Shown here: piece after piece, positions 34,017-45,627 of the stretch
Position numbering within the stretch: the first letter of the stretch is position 1
How the letters are laid out: every line of letters begins with the position of its first letter
Source of the DNA: Xiphydria camelus
Lineage: Eukaryota > Arthropoda > Insecta > Hymenoptera > Xiphydriidae
Assembly (NCBI GenBank): GCA_963678675.1
Contig: OY783191.1
Location: 11,224,115-11,288,114, forward strand
DNA: 64,000 nt
Reading direction: 5' to 3'
Program-made: the position numbers and the translations under genes
The notes under the pieces: generated by a model
The model's database searches: none
Seen by the model: only the letters and a program-made list of their open reading frames with translations
What the model was told of the DNA's origin: nothing

Positions 34017-34533
34017 AGCCAGCTACACACGTAACTGCATACTTAACAAGTATGCTTGCGAAAGTTTTTTGTGCATGTCTCCTTAAAAATATATCGGCCC
34101 CACACGTAACTGCATACTTGACAAGTATGCTTGTGCAAGTTTGTTGTGCATGCATGCTAGAGAAAAAAAAACGTAGCATGTGGTGTAAACAGTGGTTGAT
34201 GAAAAAGAATGCCTACTCACATATAAACCTTTTCTTTCTCAAAAACGTTGCTAACTCTCGGACTACAATGAATGATATAGAAAAGTATACGTTCGAAATG
34301 CTGCTCTACAAATTCAGGCTTGCACAAGTCTGTCGAGTGACCATATACACGTTCATGTGCACTTGCGCCAGCCCGGCTTGCACAAGTCGCAGTATAGAAA
34401 TTCAAACATTTTCATGTGACTTGTACAAGCCAAAGACTTGTGCAAGTTTTTCCATACACACGTTCATGTATACTTGCACAAAATACTTGTGCATGCATAC
34501 TTGTCAAGTATGCAGTTACGTGTGTATCTGGCT
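34017..34533. mobile_element. Tourist-like MITE with repeated CTTGTGCAAG words, TAA/TTA TSD
   Basis: AGCCAGCTACACACGTAACT at the left pairs with the right end; flanks TAA and TTA suit a Harbinger-type target. The left terminal block is present twice (34021-34076 and 34109-34162). Words such as ACTTGCACAAG and CTTGTACAAG recur through the body. It splits the Helentron endonuclease between QSLK and the next block. Confidence 0.75.
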
Positions 34534-34737
34534 TTAGAGCTCATGTGGCAGACCTCCTGGTTGAAGTCACTCAAAATTCAAAAGTTCTGTTATTAGAAAC
34601 TTTGAAAAATGATGAAAAATTGGATATACCTAATTTTGACTGCGTAGTTCGATTCAAGCGCGTTAATAAACGAAACGGTGGAATTGCCATTTATCACAAT
34701 TCCAAAGATACTACACATTTTGACGATTAATATGGAC

Positions 34738-34817
34738 ATAAATATACGACAAAGCGAAAATTTAGCAGAAATTGGTGAAATGCGTGCTGCTCGATGTGTT
34801 TTGGACAATGGTTAAAC
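34738..34817 (+). pseudogene. 80-nt SWIM-gene fragment inside the Helentron endonuclease
   Basis: ATACGACAAAGCGAAAATTT, GAAATTGGTGAAATG.. and GCTGCTCGATGTGTTTT match 14704-14790 closely, apart from a deletion of about 12 nt. It replaces the stretch between the TTHFDD and IAIYISPN parts of the endonuclease. Mechanism unknown. Confidence 0.75.
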
Positions 34818-35190
34818 GATTTTAATGATTGCTATTTATATTTCACCGAATCGAGCAATTCCCAAGATCATCCAATTCATGTATGAGGTTCTACTGGCTT
34901 ATACTATAAATGGTGCGCATTTACTTGAAAATGATTACGACAAAATTCCAATGCTATTAAGTGGAGACTTCAATGTTAACATCGCTTCCAAGGAATCCCA
35001 ACCTTTGGTTGACTTTTTACGTAATAAGTTAAATTTGAAAATGAACACCGATCCAGAAATACCAACCACGAGATCTGGGACTACAATTATTGATGCCGTG
35101 TTTTCATGATATTTAGAACAATTAAAATTAGTGATTTATGTATTATATTTCAGTTATCACAAACTTATAATTTCTCTTATAAATTCTGAA

Positions 35191-36690
35191 TAAAATGTCA
35201 CGGGAGGACTATTGTTGATTACTTGTTTCGTTTTCTTTTCTACCCATCAGTATTGAAGTTTCACTTCTTCTGCGCGTGGCGGCCACGCGTTTTTTTTTAT
35301 TTTTCAATGTAGTTTCCCTAGAAAGCCGCCATGTTTGTTTCTAGATTTTCTCATTCTGAAATAAAGAACATTTCACTTATAAACCATGGTTTTTCCTACA
35401 AAGGAGACCTCCGAATTGTTACACGTGGTCATACAATAAATTAGTTTTTCTTAAAAATGATTGCTTAATTAAAATATACTAGCACGAAAATTCCTGGGAG
35501 TAGTCCCCACCTTTAGTATGGCAAAAACGTTGGTTATTGGATTATGACACTTTAACATGTAAAGCGAAGAGCTCCTGTGTGGTGTCTGTTGGAATAATGA
35601 ACTAGTATTCAAAAATTATTCTTCTTAGAATAACTGCTTAGTTCAGTTAAGAGAAAGAGTCGATTTTGTTTTTAGACACATCTTCAGAGCGCGATGTTTA
35701 AATAAAAGAAAGTTTGTTGAATGTCTATCTGTGGTTACTACTGAAAGAACTTTTTCCCGTTCTCCCATTTCCATTATCTCCCATTTCCATTAGTATCCAA
35801 TTTGAAATTAATGAATGTCTCGAGCGTTCTGATATAGGGGCGGACGCTGTACAGAATTAATTATTTGTCTGTATGTGAAGGGGATTATATAGAGTATCCG
35901 CGATTGTAAGCGAACCGTTAGATTATTTTTGGACCATGACAAAATGTTTCAAACAAAAGTTTTGTGGATGGTTTCGGGGGAGAAACATTTTGGTGTAATC
36001 GAATGAAATGCAAATAGCACCACTTTTGAAACATAAAGCGTCGCAGCTATTTTTATATATAGTAATCGATTTTTGTACTTTTCCATAAGCTGTAGAGCTC
36101 ATCAACTGACAAAAAAGGTTTAAAATTAAATTTCGGTCCGTTGAACGATTTGTGAGATACTGACATTCGAAGTACAACAGTAAATTACATTGCGCGTAAC
36201 TTGACCTTCAAATCTCATAAATAACGCACATTATAAAAAATCTTTTATATGTATCGCATGTCCCCCTCGGAAACATAAGTCATAAGTATGTCTGAAATAT
36301 TTTCATCCGTCTCTACAAATAACTATAGCTGTTTTCCAGTCAGAAATGTACGGTCGATCGACGTCGATATGATCCATTTCCGATTGGGTTCAGGTATCTC
36401 TGCCGAGCCGCCACTCAGTATACGGGCTCATTGGATTCCACTCCCGGAGAAATCTCAAAGCTACTAGTGGTGAGATGCCGTGAATTCAGTGTTACCGTAT
36501 CTTATATACAATACTTATGGGTAAATATCACATATCGGGATAATTACTGTCCTTGGCTAACAATTTTCTTAAAACAAGTTTTGTGGAAAACAAAAACCCT
36601 GCAAACATCAAATATATTATTACTGCTATTAAGTTTATACTGAAAAATATGCCATTGAGTAGTACTTTCATTTTTTTTAAATAATTTCAT
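35191..36690. other. Unassigned 1.5-kb region
   Basis: Contains a GAAGTTTCACTTCTTCTGCG word related to 49030-49435, and otherwise no recognised gene. Confidence 0.35.
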
Positions 36691-36696
36691 AAGTAT

Positions 36697-39600
36697 TTCG
36701 TCATTTCGGTAACTGTCCCCAATTCAAATTGCTAGAATTTTTGGTTTCTCCATATAAGTTTCAAATCGCTTTAGAAAATGAAAATTATATTTTCTAGTAC
36801 AGTTATGCATGGTTATTCATAACGTTATTTAATACAGGTAAAATCTTTGGAAACCAAAATTTTATAGTAGTATGAACTTTGTCCCCGAATATTTACGTCA
36901 TTTCTGTAATCGAAGGAAATAGTGGCGCTATCTATCTCAATAACCTCGTAATTCTAGTTTGAAGTAATTTTAGTCGTTGTGTTCTCTTTGGTGAATATAA
37001 GTACGGAAGGTAAGTCCTCTTAAATATATGAATATTTACTATTTTACATCATCAAACAACGAAAATATGATTCGTACCTTAATTGACCATCATTTCGGTA
37101 ATCGACTTATTTTTAAGTTAACGATATTTAATGAGCACGACAATAGTAAGGTTATATTGTGCACACGTTGCTGAACATAACCTAAAATATGTTAGGCCGT
37201 ATTCATTTTTCTGTAATATTAGTGGTTAATTGAATGTCAAAATCGTCATTTCGGTAATCGCTTCTCATACCTATTGATTATTACCGAAATGATGGTATTA
37301 ATGATACTTATTATAAACATCTAATAACTAGACAGTATGATATATGTAGATAAATGGATGAAACACATAACATCTCAGAACACGCAGGCGCAAGTTCCAG
37401 TAAAGTCCAGGACCAAGAACAGAAATCGAAAAAAGAAACGAAAAATCTGTGTAAGAGAGCATTATAAAAAAGGAGGGAACGGATAAGAAATAATGTAAGA
37501 AAACATAGAGAAAAGATGACAGTAGAACAACTTGAAGAGAAGCGAAGAAAAGATAGATAAAGATATAAGCTGAAAAAGGAGAAGGATTTAATCAAATCGA
37601 TTGAAGACTATAATGAAAGAGAGAAACGTATAAAAAGAAAATCTTGGAAAATAAATAGTAAGAATTATAGAAATCGAGTACTTGCACAGAAACATGCTAT
37701 TCAATTTATGGACAATGATTCTCCTCTACCTTCAGATACCGAAGTAGTGTGGCCAAAAAACACTCCAGAATGAAGGAAAACAAGGGGTCGCAAGAAAGTG
37801 AAACGTGACCGAGCGCAAGCTTATAGAAAATTAGCTGCAGCCGAAGAGCAAATTAAAAGTTGGAAAAAGAAGGCAGAAAAATATAAGAAGCGCTTGTATC
37901 GTGTTAACACCCCGAGTACCTCTCAATCAACAACGCCTCCTTCTCCCAAGACCAGATTGAATAGTATTATGAAAGGAGTAAATGTTCCTCCGTATATAAA
38001 AAACGTTTGTTGTTTGGAGAAACACTTCAAGAGGCACTGAAGACGAACGCACGCACGTTAAACTCAAATAAAGAGAAACAAGTACATAAAGTTGTAAGTA
38101 GCAAGCTATTTAATAAATATAAATTAGTTGGAGAAGCCAAAGATTTAATAAGCTACAAAATATAAGAAAATATAAGAATAATTCAAATACAACTGTATAT
38201 GAGAGAAAAAGAAGAAATGTAACATTAACTAAAGAAAAGGCAGAGAAGATTAGAGAATTTTTAGAACAGGATGAAAACTCACGGATGTGCCCAGGAAAAA
38301 ATGACTATGTTAAAAAAAAACGGATAAAGAAACAGAAACGACTATTGTTAGACTCTATGAAGAATCTCCATAAAAAATTTGGGAAATTTTAGCAATTATC
38401 TGTATCGTATACGACGTTCTGCAGACTAAAGCCGTTTTGGATAGTAAAACCGAAAATGAGAGACAGGGAGACTTGTTGTTGCTTTAAACATGAAAACATT
38501 TCACTAATAACAAGAGCTTTATTCTATAGAAAATTAGTTCCAGTAAAAGGAGCTGACGAAATGTTTCAGCATCTTGTATGCAATACCAAGTCTAAAACAT
38601 GTATGTTTAAATTATGTCAACATTGTAAAAACAAACAATATCTACTTGGAAAAAATAAATTTCTGTATTTAAATGACAGAATTAAATACCATCAGTGGAA
38701 AAAAATTTCTGAGGAAAGAATAATAAGAAATCAAGCAAAAATTATAAAACTGACTAAAAAAACAGATAACAATGGCACTGTTAGTGAAGTATTTCGAATT
38801 CTAAATCAACAGCTACCCGTATATCAAAAGCATGTATTTACAATGAAGTACCAAATGAAGCAGTTTCAAGAATTGAAGAAGAACACGGATTCTAATTGTA
38901 AGACCGTAGTGATACAGATTGATTTCTCAGAAAATGGATTCGGAATGGTTTTTCTCGGATTATGTATTGAAATTTGATCAAAAGATTCAGTCAATGCATT
39001 TCGGCGCGTCGAAAAAAGCAGATTTCATTACATACTTGAATCTATTACTTAAATGGACAATCTAAAGGTCATCCTTTCTGTTCTGTGAGTGACAATCTTG
39101 AGCATCAAGCACATGCAATATGGGCTCATATGAAAAAAGTTTTGGAAAAATTATCTTCAGCATATCCAGAATTAACAAGCATTCATTTTTGTTCTGACGG
39201 GCCTACTTCGCAATACAGAAACAGATCTAATATTTACTATCTTATTACACAAATTCTCCGGTAATTTTCCCAAACGTAACCTGTGTTAGCTGGAATTACA
39301 GTGAGAGTGGGCATGGCAAGGGCCCCATGGATGGTGTTGGTGGCGTTCTAAAACGCTATGCCGACAATGTGGTTCTGAATGGCAAAGATATCAACTCAGC
39401 TTCGGCATTTATTGAAGAAGTACGACCCGTTGCGATAGATGTTTGGGAAGTTTTTGGGACAGAGATAATAGAAATGAAAAAGAAACTACCAAGCAAAGTA
39501 AATCCTATTCCACAAATTGTGTCTGCACATCAGATAACGTGGTCAAAGGAGAAGCCAGCACAAATCTTTCTTAGAGAATTAAGTTTTCTTGACTGCCTGT

Positions 39601-40178
39601 TTTCAGAACCATGTTGTCATCATTCACTAAATCCACCATACATCAACTTTCTATCAGAAAGAAAATGTATCCTTTTCTGGTGTTGCGTTATTAATTATTG
39701 TTTTAATAGCATTATTCAAATCTAATATTCAGTTTAATCTTAACTTAATAAATAGCAATAACTATACAATCCAGAAAACCAGGTAAAAGAAAATAAGAAT
39801 CTGCTCCTTCAACCTCTAGCACTTTTGTAAAGAGAAAATTGTATCCTTTTAAATATTTTACTCATCAAATATTTTCATAATAAATATAGCAGTCCTCATG
39901 GATCTCATGTAAACTTTATTACAATTTCTTAACATTACTTAACTCTGAGCGATATTACTTCATCAATAACAAATACTAGGTATCTCGACTAGTGCCCCGA
40001 TTTTTTTTGTAAGGTTTGTCAAAAATAAAGTAATGTTTCTGTTCTAATGAAACAAAATAAATCTTTAAATTATCTTGTATCCCCTTATAGTGCCATTACC
40101 TTTGTATTAAGCAAATATTCAATTTCGACCTGTATGAAATCATTTCGGTAATTATTCTGTCATTTCGGTATAATTGAG
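36697..40178 (+). mobile_element. Unclassified transposon relic with CATTTCGGTAAT repeats
   Basis: CATTTCGGTAA words occur at about 36703, 37090, 37245, 40141 and 40163 on plus, a CATTTCTGTAATCG variant at 36900, and the inverted ATTACCGAAATGATGG at 37281. They cluster at both sides of one decayed gene (37354-39725) and fit subterminal transposase-binding sites. A leader with a donor-like GAAGGTAAGT (about 37006) lies upstream of the gene. No clean TIR or TSD was found, so the boundaries are approximate. Confidence 0.5.
37354..39725 (+). pseudogene. Uncharacterised DDE-like transposon protein, decayed
   Basis: From ATG 37354 a basic, coiled-coil N-terminus (KREKMTVEQLEEKRRKD-like) runs in one frame with three stops to 38040. 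Broken frames then give EKAEKIREFLEQDENSRM and CRLKPFWIVKPKMRDRETC. From 38456: CFKHENISL, a CNTKSKTCMFKLCQHCKNKQ zinc-like cluster, TVVIQIDFSENGF, then a shift. Near 39080-39240: SDNLEHQAHAIWAHMKK, HFCSDGPTSQYRNRSNIYY. From about 39290: WNYSESGHGKGPMDGVGG and VLKRYADNVVLNGKDINSA. The acidic blocks IDFSEN, SDGP and the following GHGKG look like a DDE-type triad. I recall many uncharacterised animal proteins of this type but no named superfamily. Confidence 0.6.
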
Positions 40179-40447
40179 TGAAAATAATATACCTTTTTTA
40201 TCTATAAAACCCACAATTTAAAATACTGTGCGCGGCCAAGCTGTCATTATTACATTTAGGCGTATACAATCCATATATTATACAGAAAATGTCAATTTAC
40301 AAATATTTTTTTCCTTTCTAATTGTCCCATTATATGATATTTACCCTTATACGTAATTGTGACAACACTGGTTTAATGATATGTATTCTTTGTGTACGCT
40401 TTTACACCTTTAAATACCACATCATTAACTCTTCGCGCGGCTACTAT
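40179..40447. other. Spacer
   Basis: Nothing recognised. Confidence 0.3.
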
Positions 40448-40522
40448 TAGGATGAACCAAAAGTTTTTTCGTATTTTTTCTTAAAACTTTAAACATAATT
40501 TTACAACAAATGAAAAAGAATT

Positions 40523-40921
40523 GAGGGCCTTGGAATAAAAGAGGTACAAGTGACTTTTCTTATATATAGACTTAAGTGCAGATTTAGGTTATTTGGATTT
40601 TAAAAATTCAGGATCTATGTATGTGATCTCATGTGATAGATGGAGCTCAAAGTAGGAAACCTTTTTATCTATACCGTATGTCTGACGGCAAGCGCAACAC
40701 CACTTCGGCAGTTTTTACCGACGGTGGTCGAAAATTGCATTGGATCTAATGCAAGATTCGACCACCGTCGGTAAAAACTGCCGAAGTGGTGTTGCGCTTG
40801 CCGTCAGACATACGGTATATATCAAAATACTAAATAAATTGGCACATAAGGTACCTAAATATGCACTTAAGTCCATATATAAGAAAAGTCACTTGTACCT
40901 CTTTCATTCCAAGACCCTCAA
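40523..40921. mobile_element. Foldback inserted between mariner stop codon and its TIR
   Basis: Near-perfect palindrome with centre about 40740. Arms include AGGTACAAGTGACTTTTC and CCGTATGTCTGACGGCAAGC. Only the left arm has an extra segment at about 40585-40660. Confidence 0.82.
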
Positions 40922-41942
40922 TTAAGTTTCAAAGTAAAGACCATTCGAATCTATGGCTTGAAACCGTCTATTGGCAAGTTGCTCGATCTCGTGGCGGTAC
41001 CAACCCTTGTTCTTAAAGGCAAAAAACGCGCGGCACCCGTCTTCGATTTCGCTCAGATTGTTGAAATTGCGTTCACGAAGGAAGTGTGCCATGGAGCGGA
41101 AAAGGTAATAGTCGGATGGCGCAAGGGCCGGAGTATATGCTGGGTGTGGAAGAAGTTCAATCGCATCGAGATTTTTTATCTTTTCCTTGGTTAGTCAGGC
41201 GGTGTGCGGTTTTGCGTTGTTTTGCCGCAGGAGTACGCGCTTTCGATTGATCAAAGCGGGGTATTTTTCGCCGAGCGCCACATACATCCGATCAAGTTGG
41301 GCGCAATAGAAGTCTGCGTTGATGGTCCGACCATTTGAAACCAGTTCGAAGTGAATTACGCCTTCGAAATTCCACCAAACACGCAACAGTGCCTTCCTTG
41401 AGAATCAGTCACGTTTTGCTACCGGTTCCGCCATATTCGGGGTCCAACCATTGATTTTGTTTATCCGGATTACTGAAATAGACCCATTTTTCATCGCAAG
41501 TTACAATTTGACGATGAAACGGTCATCACGTGGATTTTCTATCAGTTTTCTGCATGTGTCGACACGTCGTTGGGCTTGATTTTCTGTCAATTCGTGAGGC
41601 GCTTCTCGGCAGCGCCTATTGACCTTACCAAGAGCGTGAAGATGTCGGACAATTGATGTTTGAGGAATATCGAGTTCGGCCGACAATCTGCGAGTATTTG
41701 TTGATGGATTGGTTTTAACTGCTTCCCGGATTGCTTCAGAATCCACTGTCGTAGGTCGGCCTGAACGTGGCTTGGCTCCTACGTCCGTTTCTCCACCATC
41801 AAATTTTTTGAACCAAACTTGAGCGACACGCTGTGAAACTACATTGTCGCCTTCAACTTCGCATATCTTCCTTGCTGCTGCAGTTACGTTGAAGCTGTTT
41901 GCAGTAATGGCGTAAAAGGACACGAATTTCAGATTTTTCCAT
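40922..41942 (-). pseudogene. mariner transposase, full length but disrupted
   Basis: ATG at 41942 begins MEKSEIRVL. After an early frameshift: NSFNVTAAARKICEVEGDN, VSQRVAQVWFKKFDGGE and KPRSGRPTTVD (N-terminal HTH pair). The first catalytic Asp is in VTCDEKWVYFSNPD. The second should be in QDNAKPHTA but reads QNNAKPHTA, followed at once by TGA. The third Asp is in YTPALAPSDYYLFRSM. The C-terminus WYRHEIEQLANR...SNGLYFET ends at TAA 40922. Loss of the second Asp, the stop and the frameshifts make it inactive. Confidence 0.9.
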
Positions 41943-42036
41943 GATTCGTCTAGAAATTAAAACAATTGAAATAAACGATCAATTGAAAATTTTAATATAA
42001 ATTATGATAGAGCAATTCAAGAACTTTAAAACAATA

Positions 42037-42836
42037 CAGGGTGATTCGAAATGGGCGCACTTCCTCTCGTAGAGAGATTCTTCGCAAAAAACTGAACCGA
42101 AAGTTCCTGTACAAAATTTTTGTGCTCCGCCTAGTTTACAAGATAATCCAGTTCGAAAATATCCAATCCAAAGTCAGATTCAAGGGACAACCAGAGCCGT
42201 GATAACTGGGGCCAACTTCATAAGACTGACAGACAAATTATGTATCGCGATAAAGTCGAATGCGAAACAGATAGGACTAACTATAGAATGCTTACTCACT
42301 AATCGGAGCAGCGGAAGGCATCCTAATAATCTAAAAATGCTACTTCGTTTTTGGTGAATTTTTTTTTATAATGCAGGAGGTATTTTTAGAATATTAGGGT
42401 GCCTTCCGCCGCTCCGATAATCAATTTCAAAATTCTAGTCTGCAGAGGAGGTACGCTGGAGTAACTACTACGAGTTTCGCTGCCGTCTAAAATCTTGTTC
42501 CATTTTGGTGAATTTTTTTTATGATACATGGGGTATTTTTAGATTATTAGGGTGCCTTCCGCCGCTCCGATTAGTGAGTAAGCATTCTATAGTTAGTCCT
42601 ATCTGTTTCGCATTCGACTTTATCGCGATACATAATTTGTCTGTCAGTCTTATGAAGTTGGCCCCAGTTATCACGGCCCTGGTTGTCCCTTGAATCTGAC
42701 TTTGGATTGGATATTTTCGAACTGGATTATCTTATAAACTAGGCGGAGCACACAAATTTTGTACAGGAACTTTCGGTTCAGTTTTTTGCGAAGAATCTCT
42801 CTACGAGAGGAAGTGCGCCCATTTCGAATCACCCTG
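42037..42836. mobile_element. CAGGGTGATTCG long-TIR MITE, 800 bp, TA TSD
   Basis: Arms CAGGGTGATTCGAAATGGGC... run about 280 bp. TA at 42035-42036 and 42837-42838. The centre holds two further copies of GGTGCCTTCCGCCGCTCCGA in the same direction and one inverted. It interrupts the mariner 5' non-coding region. Confidence 0.87.
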
Positions 42837-42931
42837 TATATAACACACGTATACGAAGCATCTTTATTCGGTAGAAAACCAATTAGACAAAAAAAACATA
42901 GAAAATACGAAAAAACTTTTGGTTCACCCTA

Positions 42932-43552
42932 ATATTTAGATGGTGCTACACTACGTCGCTAGAACGTCGAATTTTTGCCGCGAGGTGCGTGACGGTCAGA
43001 CTAGATCTAAATCAACCCCGATAGACCTCTTAAGAATTCGTCTTGTAAATAGTTTTCACTTTCGGTCATGTTACTCATACGTTTCCTGGTATATTAGAAA
43101 TTAGTCATGCAGGGTCGCCATACGACTGTCATTTATCTTCATATGACCGAAACATTAAAGTTACAATTCGTCAATGAAATCGTTGGACGAGTGAACGTTG
43201 TAATTGCTTTAGAGAAAATCGAGGCACATTGAAGTCAGAAGTTAGCCTCTCGCTTCCTGGGCACCTTACATATCTCCTTACGTCGCAAATATGCTTAGGT
43301 CTTCCCTATAACGAAATTACTTATAGTACTTTATCGGCGTGGTCTATCGTCTATTGTAATCTGCATCTCCGATCATCCTTAGTATAAATTACTTCAGGAT
43401 TTGTGAAGAAGCCCTGACTATCTTATGGAGGAGAAAGAGGGGGAGAGAGAGAGACCGATATTTCTTTCTCCCTTTAATGCTCCGCTCTTATTTTCAATGT
43501 GGGGAGAACTCTTTAAAGTGATGGTAAGTACTCTGTTATTACTTAATTATTT
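42932..43552. other. Unassigned spacer
   Basis: No gene recognised; a short GA-rich run at 43432-43452. Confidence 0.35.
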
Positions 43553-43687
43553 GTTTTCGAGCTACAACTGTTACGACTTATTAGTCTCAATCATAAATTA
43601 GAATTCTTAAGAACACTTCTGGTAGAAATCGTAAAACACTAGGTACATAGAGATCCGTCAACTACCTGATACAGCGCAACTTTCCTT

Positions 43688-43901
43688 ATTGCCTGATTTA
43701 TATTGGTCGAGTAGATGGTCGAGCAGAGGGCCGAGTGAAGAAAAGCAGGTTAACTCGACTAATGTATAATACAAACGATTGGGCGAGTGAGTGAGTAGAG
43801 TACGCACAGTCAACAAATGTAACTGAGGCGAGTCGAGTAACGGCCGAGTCACTTGACCCAGTCACTCGCCCATCTACTCGACCAATGTAAACGAGGCATT
43901 T
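43688..43901. mobile_element. MITE in left arm of foldback
   Basis: ATTGGTCGAGTAGATGG at both ends in inverted orientation, preceded by a looser TGCCTSRTTTAYA match. The right arm reads straight through (AACTTTCCTTGCGTCTCC), giving the empty site. Confidence 0.75.
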
Positions 43902-44693
43902 GTCTCCTAGTTAGGACTCTAATGATCGATACAGGTGATGGTTCATCTTGTAAGCCACTTACGAGAGGGCACCACGCCCTCAGCAGCCAAGTTTTTGCTG
44001 TGGGATATTTTTAAAATTAATGATACTTGAAATACAAATCAAGTCTTTAACTAAAACACGCTCTAAAATATACCCGAACGCTATGGATTGTAATTGTTAA
44101 TGCTTTATTAAATAAATATAACGTTAACAAATAATAGTAGTCATCAACTACCACTATAACGGGTTAATTCTTTCACGTTGTATATTTATTTAATAAAGCA
44201 TTAATAATTGAAGAGTGTAACTTCTAATTAGTGTAAGTGTTATTCAATGTAATTAGTCAAAGGAATATAGTCGAGCATGTCTTGCAGATTTTGGAGTTGT
44301 AAGCCTCTACGTATGCTTTTGCACATAGACCCTTTTCAGATGCATTGGAGTTTGCACTTACAACCGTTTTTAAGCAAAATATATATTTTTGCAAATATGG
44401 CACATAGACTAATTAGAAGTTACACTCTTCAATTGTAAATCCAAGCGTTCGAGTATATTTTAGAACGCGCTTTAGCCAAAACGACTTAGTTTATAGTTTA
44501 AATGTAATTAATCTTTAAAATATCGCACAGCAAAAATTTGGCGCCACTTACTAGACGATATATCCCCTGAATCGGTCGTTCTCAATAGTTAGACCCTTGA
44601 CTAGGAGACGCAAGGAAAGTTGCGCCATATTAGGCAGTTGATAAATCTTCATGTAATATTTTACGATTTCTACTAGAGGTATTCTTAAGAATT

Positions 44694-44930
44694 GAGGGGG
44701 TCAGTGGAAAAGTGGTACAAGTCGCAATTTGGATTATTTGAGTTAACTGCAAAAATGCATGGTTAAAGTAAATATCTGTTTCGAAAAAAAATGGTATAAG
44801 TGTATAATGGTATGGTTGCCACTTATAACACTTTTTTTTCTAAACAGATATTTACTTTAACTACCGCATTTTTGCAGTTAACTCAAATAATCCAAATTGT
44901 GACTTGTACCACTTTTCCACTGACCCCCTC
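44694..44930. mobile_element. Foldback MITE, 237 bp, AATT TSD
   Basis: GAGGGGGTCAGTGGAAAAGT and its reverse complement, flanked by AATT at 44690-44693 and 44931-44934. The other foldback arm (43596-43620) has a single AATT at the homologous spot. Confidence 0.85.
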
Positions 44931-44984
44931 AATTCTGATTCGTGATTGAGACTAATAAGTCGTAACAGTCGCAGCTCGAAAACA

Positions 44985-45627
44985 AACAACTGGATAATAA
45001 CTATTCGATCGCTATCATACGATCGTGATCAGGTGACGAATTTTTTGAATAGTCATCATGCTGCATCAATGCTAAAAACTATACATACTTTTCATTCTGT
45101 ATATAAATGTTTAATTTTAAGAAAGCACTTTCGGGAGTGTGGCCTCATAAACGTTCTACGTTGCTTGGATACTCTAATTAAATTGTTCCGCAAAATTATA
45201 TTCTTCATTTTGGTGTACCCGAACGGAAATTACAAAGGTAGACCTGGCAACGACCATCTTGCTTCTAGAGGTTTGCGAGCGCTTCGCAATTTTCAGCTTT
45301 GTAGGCAGACGATTTTTGCCGGAACCGTTATAGATATAGCCTAAAGACTTGTCTATTGCACTGAGAAAATAATTGTTTATAAAAACATTTAAACTTTCGC
45401 GGACATATTGTCATTATATGTAGTTAATAAGCGTACCTATTTTCAAATATGGCGAAATAAATATTTCATTGTGGGATGAAAATATACAGGGTGTTCACGC
45501 CCAGGCTCTCAGACTGGGTGGAGCTTATTTCAAACTTGCCGCATACGGCGGACCAATAGCTCGGTTAGCTTCCCCTGCTGTCACTACGGCCATCTATTAA
45601 TTAGAAACTGAACTACATAAATCTCGA
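44985..45627. other. Unassigned; contains a solitary CAGGGTGTTC end
   Basis: TACAGGGTGTTCACGCCCAG starts at 45485 like the CAGGGTG MITE families, but no partner end was found. Confidence 0.35.

Larger units (their letters stand above)
31930..35190 (+). pseudogene. Helentron relic: PIF1-type helicase plus endonuclease domain
   Basis: Piece 1 (31945-32578): FGGMDIVLIGNLRQLPPVRA, LEARFFTKEEVHRLCPHG, MSVIDTGGLPYET and IWLKFSDSAKIGQKTRRKL, a Helitron helicase in shifting frames. Piece 2 (33601-34016): AYAITIHKSQGE (helicase motif V/VI region), LSRVTSISELYTVSK, FYHGRR and EFRRLSIN, then FSFNIQSLK opens an apurinic-type endonuclease domain. It continues at 34540-34737 (LLVEVTQNSKVLLLETL, VNKRNGGIAIYHNSKD) and 34825-35109 (IAIYISPN, LLSGDFNVNIAS). 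A C-terminal endonuclease marks Helentrons among Helitrons. Several stops and three insertions make it dead. The Rep (rolling-circle) domain is absent here. Confidence 0.82.
40450..42929 (-). mobile_element. mariner element with two nested insertions, TA TSD
   Basis: TIRs GGRTGAACCAAAAGTTTTTT at both ends, TA at 40448-40449 and 42930-42931. Removing the foldback (about 40523-40921) and the 800-bp MITE (42037-42836) leaves about 1.28 kb, the normal mariner length. Confidence 0.9.
43553..44984. repeat. 1.4-kb long inverted repeat carrying two arm-specific MITEs
   Basis: Outer arms GAGCTACAACTGTTACGACT (left) and its complement at 44947-44980. Inner pairing at 43600-43680/44595-44690 and 43905-44215/44218-44590. 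The central loop is near 44150, with TTTATTTAATAAAGCATTAA on both sides. Confidence 0.85.
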
